Below are positions 15,528 to 22,971 of a stretch of DNA of 35,313 nucleotides, in pieces. The stretch is from positions 71,257 through 106,569 of the forward strand of contig JAHFCF010000008.1 in NCBI GenBank assembly GCA_023249645.1, written 5' to 3'. A model generated the notes under the pieces. That model was given only the letters and a program-made list of their open reading frames with translations. It searched no databases and had not been told where the DNA came from. Within the stretch, counting starts at the first letter, position 1. The number at the start of each line of letters is the position of its first letter. The stretch comes from Elusimicrobiota bacterium. Its GTDB lineage: Bacteria; Elusimicrobiota; Elusimicrobia; UBA1565; UBA9628. The position numbers and the translations under genes were made by a program.

Positions 15528-16682
15528 TCAGGCCGCCAAGTGTTTGCCGGGAACGAGCCCTCGCAGGAATTCCTCGCAAGGCAGACAAAGAATGTCGTGT
15601 CGCTTGAGCCTGTCGCCGCCACGGTATAACAGCAGCGCCTTTGCCTCCGGATAATCCTCGCGCAACGCCCTCAAGCCCCGCAGATCCTCATCGCGCACGC
15701 GGTCGGCGTTCTTGACCTCCACGGCCCAGAAGCCCTCCGGCCCGTAGATCACGAAATCCACCTCCACCCCCGAGCGCGTGCGCCAGAAGGAGAGCTGGTG
15801 TCGGTTGCCTCCGTAGGCGTTCCAGGCCCGCAGGTGCTGGGCCACCAAACCTTCCAGAGCCAAGCCGTCTATTTCCTGGGGGCGGTCCAAAGGGCCGCAG
15901 GGGCGCAATGAGCGGAAGACCCCGGCGTCGAAGAAATAAAACTTAGGGTGGACGGAGGTCGCGCGTTTGGCCCGCTTCGTGAAAACAGGCAGCCGGAAGG
16001 CCAGCAGCAGATCTTCCAAGATGCCGAGATAGCCCTCCGCCGTTTTGCGCTCCACTTCGCATTCGCGCGCCACGTTGCTGAGGTTCAAAACCCCGGCCTG
16101 CGAGAAGCTGACCGTTTCAAGAAAACGGGAAAAATTCCCCACGCTCCTGACCAGACCCTCCGCTTGAACCTCTTCTTTCACATAGAGCGCCGCATAGGCC
16201 CGCAGGACGTCGTCCGGGTCCTTATCCTCCCAAACCAAGGGGAGCAGCCCGTATTTTAGGGCTCTCTCCAGATTGAATCGGGAGGAGAGTTCCGCGGCCA
16301 TGAATGGATGCATGGCTCGGACCACGGCTCGGCCGCCCAAAAGATCGGCTCCCGTCCGCTTGAGTTTGCGCGAACTTGAGCCGGTCAGAATGAAGATCAA
16401 TCCCCGCTTTTCCTCGATGAGGGCATGGATCACCGGCAGCAGAGAGGGGACCTTCTGGACCTCATCGACGATGATCTCTTTGACGCGGGCATTCGCTTCG
16501 ATCAACTCTCTGAGCCGTTCCGGCCTGGCGGCATATCTTCGGAATGCTTCCGCGGAGAGGAGGTCGATGCGCAGGGCGCCTTTAAAAATCGCCTGCGTCC
16601 AGGTGGATTTTCCCGTGCCGCGGGGGCCGAACAAGAAGAAGCTTCTGTCCGGGGATTGCAGAAATCGGCTGATTACTTCCAT
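15528..16682 (-). CDS. DUF4143-type AAA ATPase, copy 1
   Basis: 384 aa. Walker A GPRGTGKST (residues 19-27), Walker B EIIVDEVQ (Asp73, Glu74), sensor-like ILTGSSSRKLK, then the winged helix and the C-terminal DUF4143 region with the PD-(D/E)XK-like pattern SGVEVDFVIYGPEGFWAVEVKNADR. Members are widespread single-gene ATPases with a likely nuclease-like C-terminus; their function is unknown and often placed near defence or toxin-antitoxin genes. The start is ATG 16682; a TTG at 16694 is possible. It is convergent with paralog 2 and has its own AT-rich promoter. Confidence 0.88.
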   Translation of the reverse strand: MEVISRFLQSPDRSFFLFGPRGTGKSTWTQAIFKGALRIDLLSAEAFRRYAARPERLRELIEANARVKEIIVDEVQKVPSLLPVIHALIEEKRGLIFILTGSSSRKLKRTGADLLGGRAVVRAMHPFMAAELSSRFNLERALKYGLLPLVWEDKDPDDVLRAYAALYVKEEVQAEGLVRSVGNFSRFLETVSFSQAGVLNLSNVARECEVERKTAEGYLGILEDLLLAFRLPVFTKRAKRATSVHPKFYFFDAGVFRSLRPCGPLDRPQEIDGLALEGLVAQHLRAWNAYGGNRHQLSFWRTRSGVEVDFVIYGPEGFWAVEVKNADRVRDEDLRGLRALREDYPEAKALLLYRGGDRLKRHDILCLPCEEFLRGLVPGKHLAA

Positions 16683-16703
16683 TTTGAGTCTCAATCTGGA
16701 AAC

Positions 16704-16733
16704 AATATATCAAAAATAAATAGCAGCTTTCAA
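16704..16733 (-). promoter_or_regulatory. Promoter of DUF4143 ATPase copy 1
   Basis: On the minus strand: TTGAAA (16733-16728), 18-bp spacer, TATATT (16709-16704), 21 nt before the ATG at 16682, in a locally AT-rich stretch. Confidence 0.6.
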
Positions 16734-16864
16734 CTGCCGCAAAGGGAGACGGCGTGGTTTCTGGGGTCAGGCCTTGACTTTTGAGTGAGAGGGGTGGCGG
16801 TGTCCTCGCTGATCTTTTCGAGCAGTTTGAGTATGCGGTCATTCTGATTTTTTAGATCGGCCAT
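16730..16864 (-). pseudogene. Truncated copy of the small coiled-coil gene at 24928
   Basis: 44-codon frame starting MADLKNQNDRILKLLEKISED. The start (MAD-x-x-NQ), its charged helical character and above all its 5' region match the intact 98-aa gene at 24928: 37 of 47 bases upstream of the two ATGs are identical without gaps. After about 23 residues the frame enters repeat A (16763-16790) and ends soon after in unrelated sequence. It reads as a remnant joined to repeat A by deletion or insertion. It could still be translated as a short peptide from its conserved promoter. Confidence 0.6.
16763..16790 (+). repeat. Dispersed repeat A, copy 3
   Basis: GGGGTCAGGCCTTGACTTTT followed by GAGTGAGA, a slightly diverged copy inside the truncated small gene. 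Relative to the small coiled-coil gene it has the same orientation as the copy that follows the intact gene pair at 25439-25464. Confidence 0.8.
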
Positions 16865-16935
16865 AGAGTCATGGTAGCATGTCCCAGAAAAGGCGCCCAG
16901 GGCCAAAAGACCTACGTGAGCCTGGGCCTTTGGGG
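16865..16935 (-). promoter_or_regulatory. Conserved hairpin-promoter block, copy 1
   Basis: Upstream region of the truncated small gene, homologous to 24857-24927. On the minus strand it has the inverted pair CCAAAGGCC / GGTCTTTTGGCC, a -35 TGGGCG (16899-16894), 17-bp spacer and -10 TACCAT (16876-16871) that ends 6 nt before the ATG at 16864. The promoter is better conserved than the gene it serves. Confidence 0.65.
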
Positions 16936-17013
16936 TCCTTGATTGGTGACTGACAAGAACGAGCCTCCTATCCTCCTGGCGCGTAAAAATATAGTTAAAT
17001 TTTCCGTCGGATA

Positions 17014-17042
17014 TTGACAAAATCCATATCAAGGGCTACACT
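17014..17042 (+). promoter_or_regulatory. Strong promoter of third Ala/Gly-rich membrane gene
   Basis: TTGACA (17014-17019), 17-bp spacer, TACACT (17037-17042), 20 nt before the ATG at 17063. The block GGGCTACACTGAGCA closely resembles GGGCTAAACTGAGCA at the same place before the 9835 gene. Confidence 0.8.
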
Positions 17043-17062
17043 GAGCAGAGTCCGAGGACCCC

Positions 17063-18613
17063 ATGCCTGAGAAAGAGGATTTCGAGCTTCCCAAGCCGGA
17101 GAAGCCCGGCATGGATATCCCGGAGCTGAAGAAAAAGGACAAGGAAAAGAAGAAATCGGGTTTCGCTTGGGGAGGCGCCAAGGGCGCGGGTTCGCCTCTT
17201 CCCGGCATGGCCCAGCCGGCCGCAGGAGCGGCGCGCGCGGCGGCCAGCGCGGGAGCCGGAGCCGCGGCAGGGTCTTCGGGTGGGGGATTCATCGCCGGCC
17301 TTGTCGCGACCACCGCCGGCAAAGTGGCGGTCACGGCCGTCGCCGTTTTTATGTTGGGCGGGACCGCCGCCGTCATCTACCGGATGCAGAGCGCTTCGCT
17401 CGCGCCGGCCATGAGCGTCGGCGCCGGCGCCGGTGTTGGCGGGCAAGCCCAGATTTCCGCGCCGAGCGTGACGGTCAAAGTCCGCAAGGTCCGGCCCGAG
17501 GAGTCCACGGCCTTGAATTACGCGGCCAAGGCGGCCCAAGGCGAGATCGCCTGGGAGAACCCGCAGGCGCCCCAGGCGCAGTCGAAGGCCGAGGAGAAGA
17601 TGGCGCCGGACCAGATGGCGAAGCAGGAGGGCGTGCAGAGCACGCAGGAGGAGAAGGAGAGGAAGGACCAGCTCGAGCACAATCTGAGCGGCTCCAAGCT
17701 TTCTTCAAACCTCGCGAGCTCTTTCGGCGGGCGCGACATCTTCGCGGGAAAAAATCCGACCTTCGGCAATCAGGGCGGGGTGCTCAATAAGTTCGGCGCG
17801 GCACCCAGCGCCAAGGGCGCGAAGGCGACGCTGACCAAGATGAATCTCAATAAGAGCGCGACCATGGCCCTCAAGCGCGCCCAGACCAAGGATTCTAAGA
17901 CCCTCGCCCGTTTGCGCGGTATGCAGGATTACAACGCGGTGATGTATGGGGGCAAGACCCCGGAGACCAAGAAAGAGCCGGCCTCCACCCAGTGGGATAC
18001 GCATGACGAGAAGGGGGGCACGCCGCCCGCGGCCGAGACGGACAAGAAGCTGGATCCCAACAAGATCGGCGGGGGCGGCGGAGAAAACGCCTTTGACTGC
18101 AGCACGTGCGATGCCGGCACCTATTGCAACCAGGCCGCGAAGACGTGCGTGCCTCTGCAGCAGGGGGGTAACGTGACGCCGTGGCAGGATGATGTAGATA
18201 CAGCCACAGGATTACATGGGAAAATCCCCATGATTCTTATAGGAGGTCTTATTGCCATGTTGGTGGCCGTTTATATGACGGCATGGGATTGGTGCTCTGG
18301 GTATGCAGCTACTATCATTATATGTGGCATAGTTGCATTGATGGGTATCTATGCTCTTAGAGAGGCGATCAGGATGATCGTGTTGGGGGAGCACATCAAT
18401 GCCAAGGGAGGAAAGCCCAATGGAGATGTGTTCGAAAAGTCCGGATGGGTGTATCTCGCGTCTGCGGTGAGCCTTATAACTGCGGCGATAGCATGCATAG
18501 CTTTGCAGTTTGAGGAAGTTGGAAGTGCGGCCGCAGATATAACGGTCGTGCCGCTTCGGGTGGGGGAAATAATAGCTGGTCTTACGATCCTGGTCGGATC
18601 ATTTTTAAAATAA
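17063..18613 (+). CDS. Ala/Gly-rich membrane-anchored protein, member 3
   Basis: 516 aa, unknown function. Charged N-terminus (PEKEDFELPKPEKPGMDIPE, then a Lys cluster), Ala-rich stretch, membrane segment near residues 78-108, a long Ala/Lys/Gln region, a Cys-rich knot FDCSTCDAGTYCNQAAKTC, and four hydrophobic segments to the C-terminus (IPMILIGGLIAMLVAVYM, TIIICGIVALMGIYAL, VYLASAVSLITAAIACIAL, VGEIIAGLTILVGSFL). Order and motif types match the 9835 and 13535 proteins, but direct sequence similarity is weak apart from the two-Cys module and LDPNKIGGGGGEN linker type. The DNA turns AT-richer from about 18190, where the membrane domain begins. The Cys knot probably lies outside the cytoplasm. 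Confidence 0.7.
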   Translation: MPEKEDFELPKPEKPGMDIPELKKKDKEKKKSGFAWGGAKGAGSPLPGMAQPAAGAARAAASAGAGAAAGSSGGGFIAGLVATTAGKVAVTAVAVFMLGGTAAVIYRMQSASLAPAMSVGAGAGVGGQAQISAPSVTVKVRKVRPEESTALNYAAKAAQGEIAWENPQAPQAQSKAEEKMAPDQMAKQEGVQSTQEEKERKDQLEHNLSGSKLSSNLASSFGGRDIFAGKNPTFGNQGGVLNKFGAAPSAKGAKATLTKMNLNKSATMALKRAQTKDSKTLARLRGMQDYNAVMYGGKTPETKKEPASTQWDTHDEKGGTPPAAETDKKLDPNKIGGGGGENAFDCSTCDAGTYCNQAAKTCVPLQQGGNVTPWQDDVDTATGLHGKIPMILIGGLIAMLVAVYMTAWDWCSGYAATIIICGIVALMGIYALREAIRMIVLGEHINAKGGKPNGDVFEKSGWVYLASAVSLITAAIACIALQFEEVGSAAADITVVPLRVGEIIAGLTILVGSFLK

Positions 18614-18642
18614 AAGCTTTGCGACCTTGGTGTTGATCGAAG

Positions 18643-19191
18643 CTAATTCCCTAGAAATTGTGGAAACTTCCGTAAGAATCGGCGAACGCCTTGGCGTAGG
18701 GCGTTTCTGGCCGGAATCCAGAAAAGAAAATCGTAGAACGGATGGAGGTATTTGAATTCGAAGCGCATGCTTAGGCGGGTTTCAACTGCTGAGATTGATG
18801 TTAAGTCGCAGCCAAGAAAAAATCGGCATTGTGGATAGGCTAGAAAGAATTGCGAAAACTGACCGTGGCCAAAATTCATCAATTTTGCTGTTCTTGGCCA
18901 TTCTTCCTTTGCAGTATCCCAGGGGTCTGAGCGCAATGCGAGGCGTGTGGGGGGGGTCCATTCCGTAACCTGCATGGACTGCAGCATCCGCGTCCCGCGG
19001 AAGGCCGCAAAGCGCATGCCAAGGCCTGCGCCGCTCACCAGTCGCAAGGGACCGCCCCAGCCTACGTTTTGCGGGTAGGTCGCTTCCGTGTCATAGAATT
19101 CTTGCCACCAGCGTGGGACATCAGTCAAGATCGGCCAGATTTTTTCCGGAGAGGCCAGTAGGCTTAGGGACTCTTCGATGCTGATGGCCAT
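18643..19191 (-). CDS. SRPBCC (START/polyketide-cyclase fold) protein
   Basis: 182-aa SRPBCC-type protein: MAISIEESLSLLASPEKIWPILTDVPRWWQEFYDTEATYP, the usual start of the lipid-binding or cyclase fold, followed by GGPLRLVSGAGLGMRFA and VTEWTPPTRLALRS. The C-terminal TRLSMRFEFKYLHPFYDFLFWIPARNALRQGVRRFLRKFP resembles the last helix of the fold. The ATG at 19191 has GAGG 4 nt upstream, and a -10 box ends 6 nt before it; a longer frame up to 19461 overlaps the acyltransferase gene and is rejected. It probably belongs to the adjoining lipid or polyketide-like genes. Ligand unknown. Confidence 0.75.
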   Translation of the reverse strand: MAISIEESLSLLASPEKIWPILTDVPRWWQEFYDTEATYPQNVGWGGPLRLVSGAGLGMRFAAFRGTRMLQSMQVTEWTPPTRLALRSDPWDTAKEEWPRTAKLMNFGHGQFSQFFLAYPQCRFFLGCDLTSISAVETRLSMRFEFKYLHPFYDFLFWIPARNALRQGVRRFLRKFPQFLGN

Positions 19192-19197
19192 AGCCTC

Positions 19198-19226
19198 AAT
19201 GTAACAGACCTTAACGAGCCTGTCAA
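19198..19226 (-). promoter_or_regulatory. SRPBCC gene promoter, leaderless type
   Basis: On the minus strand: perfect TTGACA (19226-19221), 17-bp spacer, TACATT (19203-19198), then only 6 nt to the ATG at 19191. The -35 overlaps the last codons of the acyltransferase gene. Confidence 0.75.
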
Positions 19227-20152
19227 GACCGCCGGGGCGTATCCATGCGGTTGTGAAATACGATGCCGCTGAGTTGGCGACTCCAGGCCTTGCGGCATGC
19301 CGCCAGGTCCCACATAGGATGGAAAATGAGCCAGTGCGCTGGATATCGTCCGATGAAGCGTTCCATGGAGAGTAGAAGCTGCCGTTCGAGTTCCTCCTGA
19401 GAGGCATCCGGCCTTGACCGGATCGGTTCGTCATTGAGGATGCGGCAGCGTCCTGATTCAAAAATCGAGTAGACCGGCAGGATGGGCGCCGGCGCGGTCA
19501 ACGCCATGCGCGCGATTCCGTGCGGCGGAGGAAAGGGCGCGCCGAAGAAATTCGTGAGCCTGCTTTCTGGAAAATAATTCATGTCATCGTATAGAAGCAG
19601 CGTCTCATTGTTGCGCAGGGCTTTCAAGCCTTTCATCGCGCCCTCGCCCAATCCGATGAAATGCAGGTTTTTGTTGATCTCGCTGGCCCATTGGTAGCCG
19701 CGCGCTTCGTTGACCATGACCGTGACTGGTATGCCGAGGCAGGCCAGGGAACCGTAGATCATGCCGTCGTCGCCGAAATGCGGGGTGGCCAGGATGGCGC
19801 CTCGGCCCTCTTTGAGCAGGTCTTGGAGCGCGGGCACGAACTCTAGCTCGGAGTTTTTTAAGTAGCCTTCTGGGTTTTTTGGCAGCGCGTAAGAGTTGAT
19901 GATCCTCTGCGCGAACAGCGGCTCCATCTCCTTGAGGAGGGCGGCCAGCTCCTCATCTCTTGGTTCGCGCTTGTGTGTGTGAAAAAATACCCGACGCATG
20001 TTAGCTTGGATATTCTGGCGCATGGGAGGAATGAGAAGGAATATCGGAATGGTTTTTCTGAGTGCAGCATTCAGTACTCGTTCGTTAAAAAGGAGGGCGG
20101 CTAAATCGTAAAGATAATAGCTCCAGGGTTTACGTATCGTTGATTGTCCCAT
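19223..20152 (-). CDS. LpxL/HtrB-like lysophospholipid or lipid A acyltransferase
   Basis: 309-aa acyltransferase-like protein. Near residue 118 it has GAILATPHFGDDGMIYGSLA, matching the active-site region of LpxL/HtrB-type enzymes (xHFGNWE), and later VMVNEARGYQWASEIN and LLLYDDMNYFPESRLTNFFGAPFPPPHGIARMAL, the DQ-like and PxG regions of that family. It would transfer an acyl chain to a lipid at the inner membrane. The histidine is His125, but the Glu/Asp expected five residues later is Gly130; Asp128 or Asp129 may serve instead. The start ATG 20152 was chosen over a TTG at 20161. It is divergent from the membrane protein at 20183, with only 30 bp between starts. Confidence 0.75.
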   Translation of the reverse strand: MGQSTIRKPWSYYLYDLAALLFNERVLNAALRKTIPIFLLIPPMRQNIQANMRRVFFHTHKREPRDEELAALLKEMEPLFAQRIINSYALPKNPEGYLKNSELEFVPALQDLLKEGRGAILATPHFGDDGMIYGSLACLGIPVTVMVNEARGYQWASEINKNLHFIGLGEGAMKGLKALRNNETLLLYDDMNYFPESRLTNFFGAPFPPPHGIARMALTAPAPILPVYSIFESGRCRILNDEPIRSRPDASQEELERQLLLSMERFIGRYPAHWLIFHPMWDLAACRKAWSRQLSGIVFHNRMDTPRRS

Positions 20153-20172
20153 TTCGACCAATCTGATATTAT
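20144..20172 (+). promoter_or_regulatory. Promoter of small membrane protein gene
   Basis: TTGTCC (20144-20149), 17-bp spacer, extended -10 TGATATTAT ending at 20172, 10 nt before the ATG at 20183. It lies across the start of the divergent acyltransferase gene, so the two genes must share control. Confidence 0.6.
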
Positions 20173-20182
20173 GATTTCGGCC

Positions 20183-20644
20183 ATGTCAGAATCAAACGAG
20201 ACTTCTTCGGAGAACCTGATCTCATTCATTTCTCTCGCGGATCGACGCCGAGGTTTAGGATGGATCTTCGGTGTCGCTGGAGTTCTCCACTGGGGTCTGA
20301 TGATTTTTGCCGCTCTGTATAGCCAGGGGAAATTCCCAAATCTGATCGTCACAGTTCGCCAATGGAATCACGCGTATATCGCCCATTTTGTGTGGATGTT
20401 CGTTTTTGGTGGACTTCGCGTTGCCCGAAGGTTTTCCCGCAAGGATGCTTTTACATTTCAGCTGCTGGTTGATTTTTTGGTGGGACTGAGTGTCTTTTGG
20501 ACCCTCTTTCGCATCGTCCGCTTCATCCTCGTCAGGAGCTGGCTGACGCCCTGGATTTCCCTTCTTCCCGGCCTTTTTCTTCTCTATTACGGCTACGGAC
20601 TTTATCGCGGCCGTCAGATCTGGTCCGGCCTGGACTTGGTGTGA
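20183..20644 (+). CDS. Small integral membrane protein, unknown function
   Basis: 153 aa with four predicted membrane segments: FGVAGVLHWGLMIFAALYS, YIAHFVWMFVFGGLRVA, LLVDFLVGLSVFWTLFRIVRF and WISLLPGLFLLYYGYGLY, each flanked by basic residues. No family was recognised. Start: ATG 20183, with alternatives at 20171 and 20144 in the same frame; the -10 box at 20167-20172 makes the earlier ones unlikely. The acyl carrier protein gene follows after 11 bp, so it is probably part of the lipid-related operon. Confidence 0.6.
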   Translation: MSESNETSSENLISFISLADRRRGLGWIFGVAGVLHWGLMIFAALYSQGKFPNLIVTVRQWNHAYIAHFVWMFVFGGLRVARRFSRKDAFTFQLLVDFLVGLSVFWTLFRIVRFILVRSWLTPWISLLPGLFLLYYGYGLYRGRQIWSGLDLV

Positions 20645-20655
20645 ATGGAGGGCTC

Positions 20656-20931
20656 ATGGCTCAGTTCGACGAAGGCGCGGTGCGGGGCGAGGCGCAAAAA
20701 CTCATCCTGGACGTCTTGACCCGCAAGAAGGTCAAGGTCAAGCCGGAGGATATCCGGGAAGGCGTGTCTTTGAGCACCCAGGTGGGGATAGATTCCCTGG
20801 ACATCCTGCAGATCATGGCCACGGTCGAGAAGAAATTCAATGTCCGCATCCCCGAAGAAGAACTCCCGGGCATGGACGACCTCGGCGGCATCGTGCGGAC
20901 GGTCAAAAAGCACTGGCCCAAAGACGCGTAA
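20656..20931 (+). CDS. Acyl carrier protein
   Basis: 91-aa acyl carrier protein. The phosphopantetheine attachment motif is GIDSLDILQIM with Ser47; the flanking helices (DILTRKKVKVKPEDI, VEKKFNVRIPEEELPGMDDLGGIVRTV) are typical. A strong Shine-Dalgarno GGAGGG precedes the ATG. It sits between a small membrane protein and a radical SAM gene and near a ketosynthase, so it is likely a dedicated carrier for this cluster and not the housekeeping acpP, which normally sits with fabF/fabD and is more acidic. Confidence 0.92.
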   Translation: MAQFDEGAVRGEAQKLILDVLTRKKVKVKPEDIREGVSLSTQVGIDSLDILQIMATVEKKFNVRIPEEELPGMDDLGGIVRTVKKHWPKDA

Positions 20932-20943
20932 GGCCCGCGCCAG

Positions 20944-22230
20944 ATGCGCATCCAGCTGGTCTTCCCCTCCTGGCCCAGGCTCCGCTTCCAGACCCATTTC
21001 GTCCTGCCGCCCTTGGGAGTGACGGTCGCCGCGGCCCTGACCCCGCCGGGACACGAGGTACGCCTCGTGGACGAGAACGTGGAGCCCGTGGATTTCGACG
21101 CGCACGCGGACCTTGTGGGCATCTCCCTCATGCTGGTCAGCCAGGCTCCGCGGGCCTTTGCCATCGCTGACGAATACCGGCGGCGCGGGGTCAAGGTCGT
21201 CATCGGAGGTTTTTCAGCAGGATGCCTTCGCGCAGAGTGCGGCCGTCACGCGGACGCGGTCGTGGCCGGGGAGGCCGAGGGAGTCTGGCCTCAGGTCGTC
21301 GCCGATGCCCGGAGCGGCGGCTTGAAGCCCCTCTACCGGCGGCGCGGCGCGGTCAAGCCCGAGGAGATCCCGGTTCCCCGTCGTGATCTCCTGAAAAATG
21401 AGGCCTACGCGTATCGCGGCATGCGCATGGCGGACCTGCTCGAGACCAGCCGCGGCTGCCGCTTCGGCTGCTTCCCGTGCCAAGTGCCCTATTTCACCGG
21501 ACACAGGCATCGCATGCGCGATGTGGAGGACGTGGCCGCGGAGATGCGCGCCTTGGACAACGACAAGCTCTACATCGTGGACAACGCCCTCACACAGAAC
21601 GAGGCCCATGAGAGGAGGCTCTTCAAGGCCATGCTCGGCCTGGGCAAGACCTGGGTCTCGCATCCCATCTCGGATAAGCCCGACATCTTGAAACTCGCGG
21701 CCCGCGCGGGCTGCTGGTACGTCTATCAGGCCATCTATGGGCCTTCGCCGATCATCCGCGAGAGGGTCAAGCGCCTGCACGACCACGGCATCGCCGTGGA
21801 GGGCACCATCCCCCTGGGAGCCGAGGAGCACGGCCCGGACATCTTCCAGCGCATGGTGGATTTCCTGCTCGAGATAGAGCTCGACTTGATCGAGGTCACG
21901 GTCTTGACACCCTTTCCAGGCACGCCATTTTTCGACAGGATGAAGAAGGAAGACAGGCTCCTCCACGAGGATTGGGCGCTTTACAACGCCGAGAACGTGG
22001 TCTTTAAGCCCGCGCGCATGAGCCCGCAGGAGCTGGCGCAAGGCAGCGAGCTCGTCTGGCAGGCTTTCCATCGCGAGCAGTCACAGGCCGCCCGGATGGC
22101 GAGGCTCTTCAAGCGTCTGCCCGTGGCCAAGGGCTGGGACGCGCTCGTGGGGCCTGCGGAGGAGCGTCCCGTCCCCCATCAGCCCGTCGGCCGCAAGTCT
22201 TTCTGGGGCAAGCCGGCCGAGTGGCATTGA
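20944..22230 (+). CDS. B12-binding radical SAM protein
   Basis: 428 aa. The N-terminal about 140 residues form a cobalamin-binding-type Rossmann domain (PPLGVTVAAALTPPGHEVRLVDE, KVVIGGFSAGCLR, HADAVVAGEAEGVWPQVV). The radical SAM cluster motif CRFGCFPC (CxxxCxxC) follows at about residue 176 in SRGCRFGCFPCQVP. Downstream: KLYIVDNALTQN, SDKPDILKLAARAGCWYVYQAI, LGAEEHGPDIFQRM, LTPFPGTPFFDRMKKEDRLL, all typical of the class B methyltransferase-like group used in lipid and natural product pathways. It starts 12 nt after the acyl carrier protein gene. Substrate unknown; methylation or ring formation of an acyl-ACP-derived product is inference. Confidence 0.85.
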   Translation: MRIQLVFPSWPRLRFQTHFVLPPLGVTVAAALTPPGHEVRLVDENVEPVDFDAHADLVGISLMLVSQAPRAFAIADEYRRRGVKVVIGGFSAGCLRAECGRHADAVVAGEAEGVWPQVVADARSGGLKPLYRRRGAVKPEEIPVPRRDLLKNEAYAYRGMRMADLLETSRGCRFGCFPCQVPYFTGHRHRMRDVEDVAAEMRALDNDKLYIVDNALTQNEAHERRLFKAMLGLGKTWVSHPISDKPDILKLAARAGCWYVYQAIYGPSPIIRERVKRLHDHGIAVEGTIPLGAEEHGPDIFQRMVDFLLEIELDLIEVTVLTPFPGTPFFDRMKKEDRLLHEDWALYNAENVVFKPARMSPQELAQGSELVWQAFHREQSQAARMARLFKRLPVAKGWDALVGPAEERPVPHQPVGRKSFWGKPAEWH

Positions 22231-22262
22231 CAAGTTATAAAAGGCATAGTATACTTATATAC
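22227..22262 (+). promoter_or_regulatory. Consensus promoter and operator of RHH-PIN operon
   Basis: TTGACA (22227-22232), 17-bp spacer, TATACT (22250-22255). The inverted repeat GTATACTTATATAC (22249-22262) overlaps the -10, as expected for autorepression by the RHH antitoxin. The -35 overlaps the radical SAM stop codon. Confidence 0.75.
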
Positions 22263-22296
22263 ACATAAGCGTTTATGTTCAAATAGGGGCAAAAAA

Positions 22297-22554
22297 ATGG
22301 AGAACATGGTTCGCTGGTCATTGAGTGTTTCTAAGGATACGGATATTTCGTTGCGGTGCTATCTGGCTCAGCAAGGCAAGCGCAAGGGTGATCTCTCCAA
22401 GTTTGTGGAAGAGGCTGTCCGTTGGCGGGTGTTGGATCGAGTCGCCGCGCAGACCAAGGCCCAAAATGCGCATGTTCCCCCGGGTGAGCTGCAAGCCGCC
22501 ATTGACGAGGCGGTTGTCGCGGTTAGAGCTGAACGTTTCAAGCGTCAACCCTGA
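22297..22554 (+). CDS. Ribbon-helix-helix-type antitoxin
   Basis: 85 aa. RWSLSVSKDTDISLRCYLAQQG followed by GDLSKFVEEAVRWRVLDRV gives the beta-strand, helix, turn, helix pattern of RHH/CopG antitoxins (strand WSLSVSKD, helix DLSKFVEEAVRWRV). The acidic and Ala-rich tail would bind the toxin. The gene has a near-perfect promoter and AGGGGC upstream of the ATG, and its TGA overlaps the PIN toxin ATG by one base (TGATG). Family assignment rests on pattern and pairing. Confidence 0.8.
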   Translation: MENMVRWSLSVSKDTDISLRCYLAQQGKRKGDLSKFVEEAVRWRVLDRVAAQTKAQNAHVPPGELQAAIDEAVVAVRAERFKRQP

Positions 22555-22967
22555 TGCGTGTCGTTCTGGATACCAATGTTTTGGTCAGCGCCTTGATCTC
22601 TTCGGGCGGATGGCCGGATCGTCTTTACCAGGCTTGGCGCACTGGCTTGTTTGAATTGATATCGAGCGAGGAGCAGCTCGATGAATTCCGTCGGGTCACA
22701 CGCTATCCGCGGCTTCGCCCTTTCCTGGAGTCTGCCGCCGCCGGGGCCATGTTCAATGAGATTCGGCTTTTGGCTGAGATCGTCAGGCATCTGCCGAAGG
22801 TGGAAATTTCGCCCGACCCTGACGACAACTTTCTCTTGGCCATGGCGCAGGAGGGGCATGCCGACTATCTGGTGACAGGGGACAAGGGCGATTTGCTGGC
22901 GCTTAGCCGCTATAAAGGTACGCATATCGTGACCGTTGCTCGGATGGTCGAACTTTTGAATCAATAA
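22554..22967 (+). CDS. PIN-domain toxin
   Basis: 137-aa PIN-family ribonuclease. MRVVLDTNVLVSALISSGG supplies Asp6; SEEQLDEFRRV supplies Glu44; DPDDNFLLAMAQ supplies Asp90/Asp91; and DYLVTGDKGDLLAL supplies Asp110 and Asp113, a complete acidic quartet. The family is the toxin of RHH- or AbrB-coupled modules. It ends 4 bp before the ketosynthase ATG, so the module is wedged directly between two biosynthetic genes. Confidence 0.92.
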   Translation: MRVVLDTNVLVSALISSGGWPDRLYQAWRTGLFELISSEEQLDEFRRVTRYPRLRPFLESAAAGAMFNEIRLLAEIVRHLPKVEISPDPDDNFLLAMAQEGHADYLVTGDKGDLLALSRYKGTHIVTVARMVELLNQ

Positions 22968-22971
22968 AAGC

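Noticed and set aside
9835-18613. Ala/Gly-rich proteins considered as type IV pilins or TadG/Flp-type proteins
   Set aside because: No prepilin peptidase site, and the C-terminal multi-helix membrane domains do not fit pilins.
18612-18645. Possible terminator between the convergent 17063 and SRPBCC genes
   Set aside because: No GC-rich stem followed by a T-run was found in the short gap.
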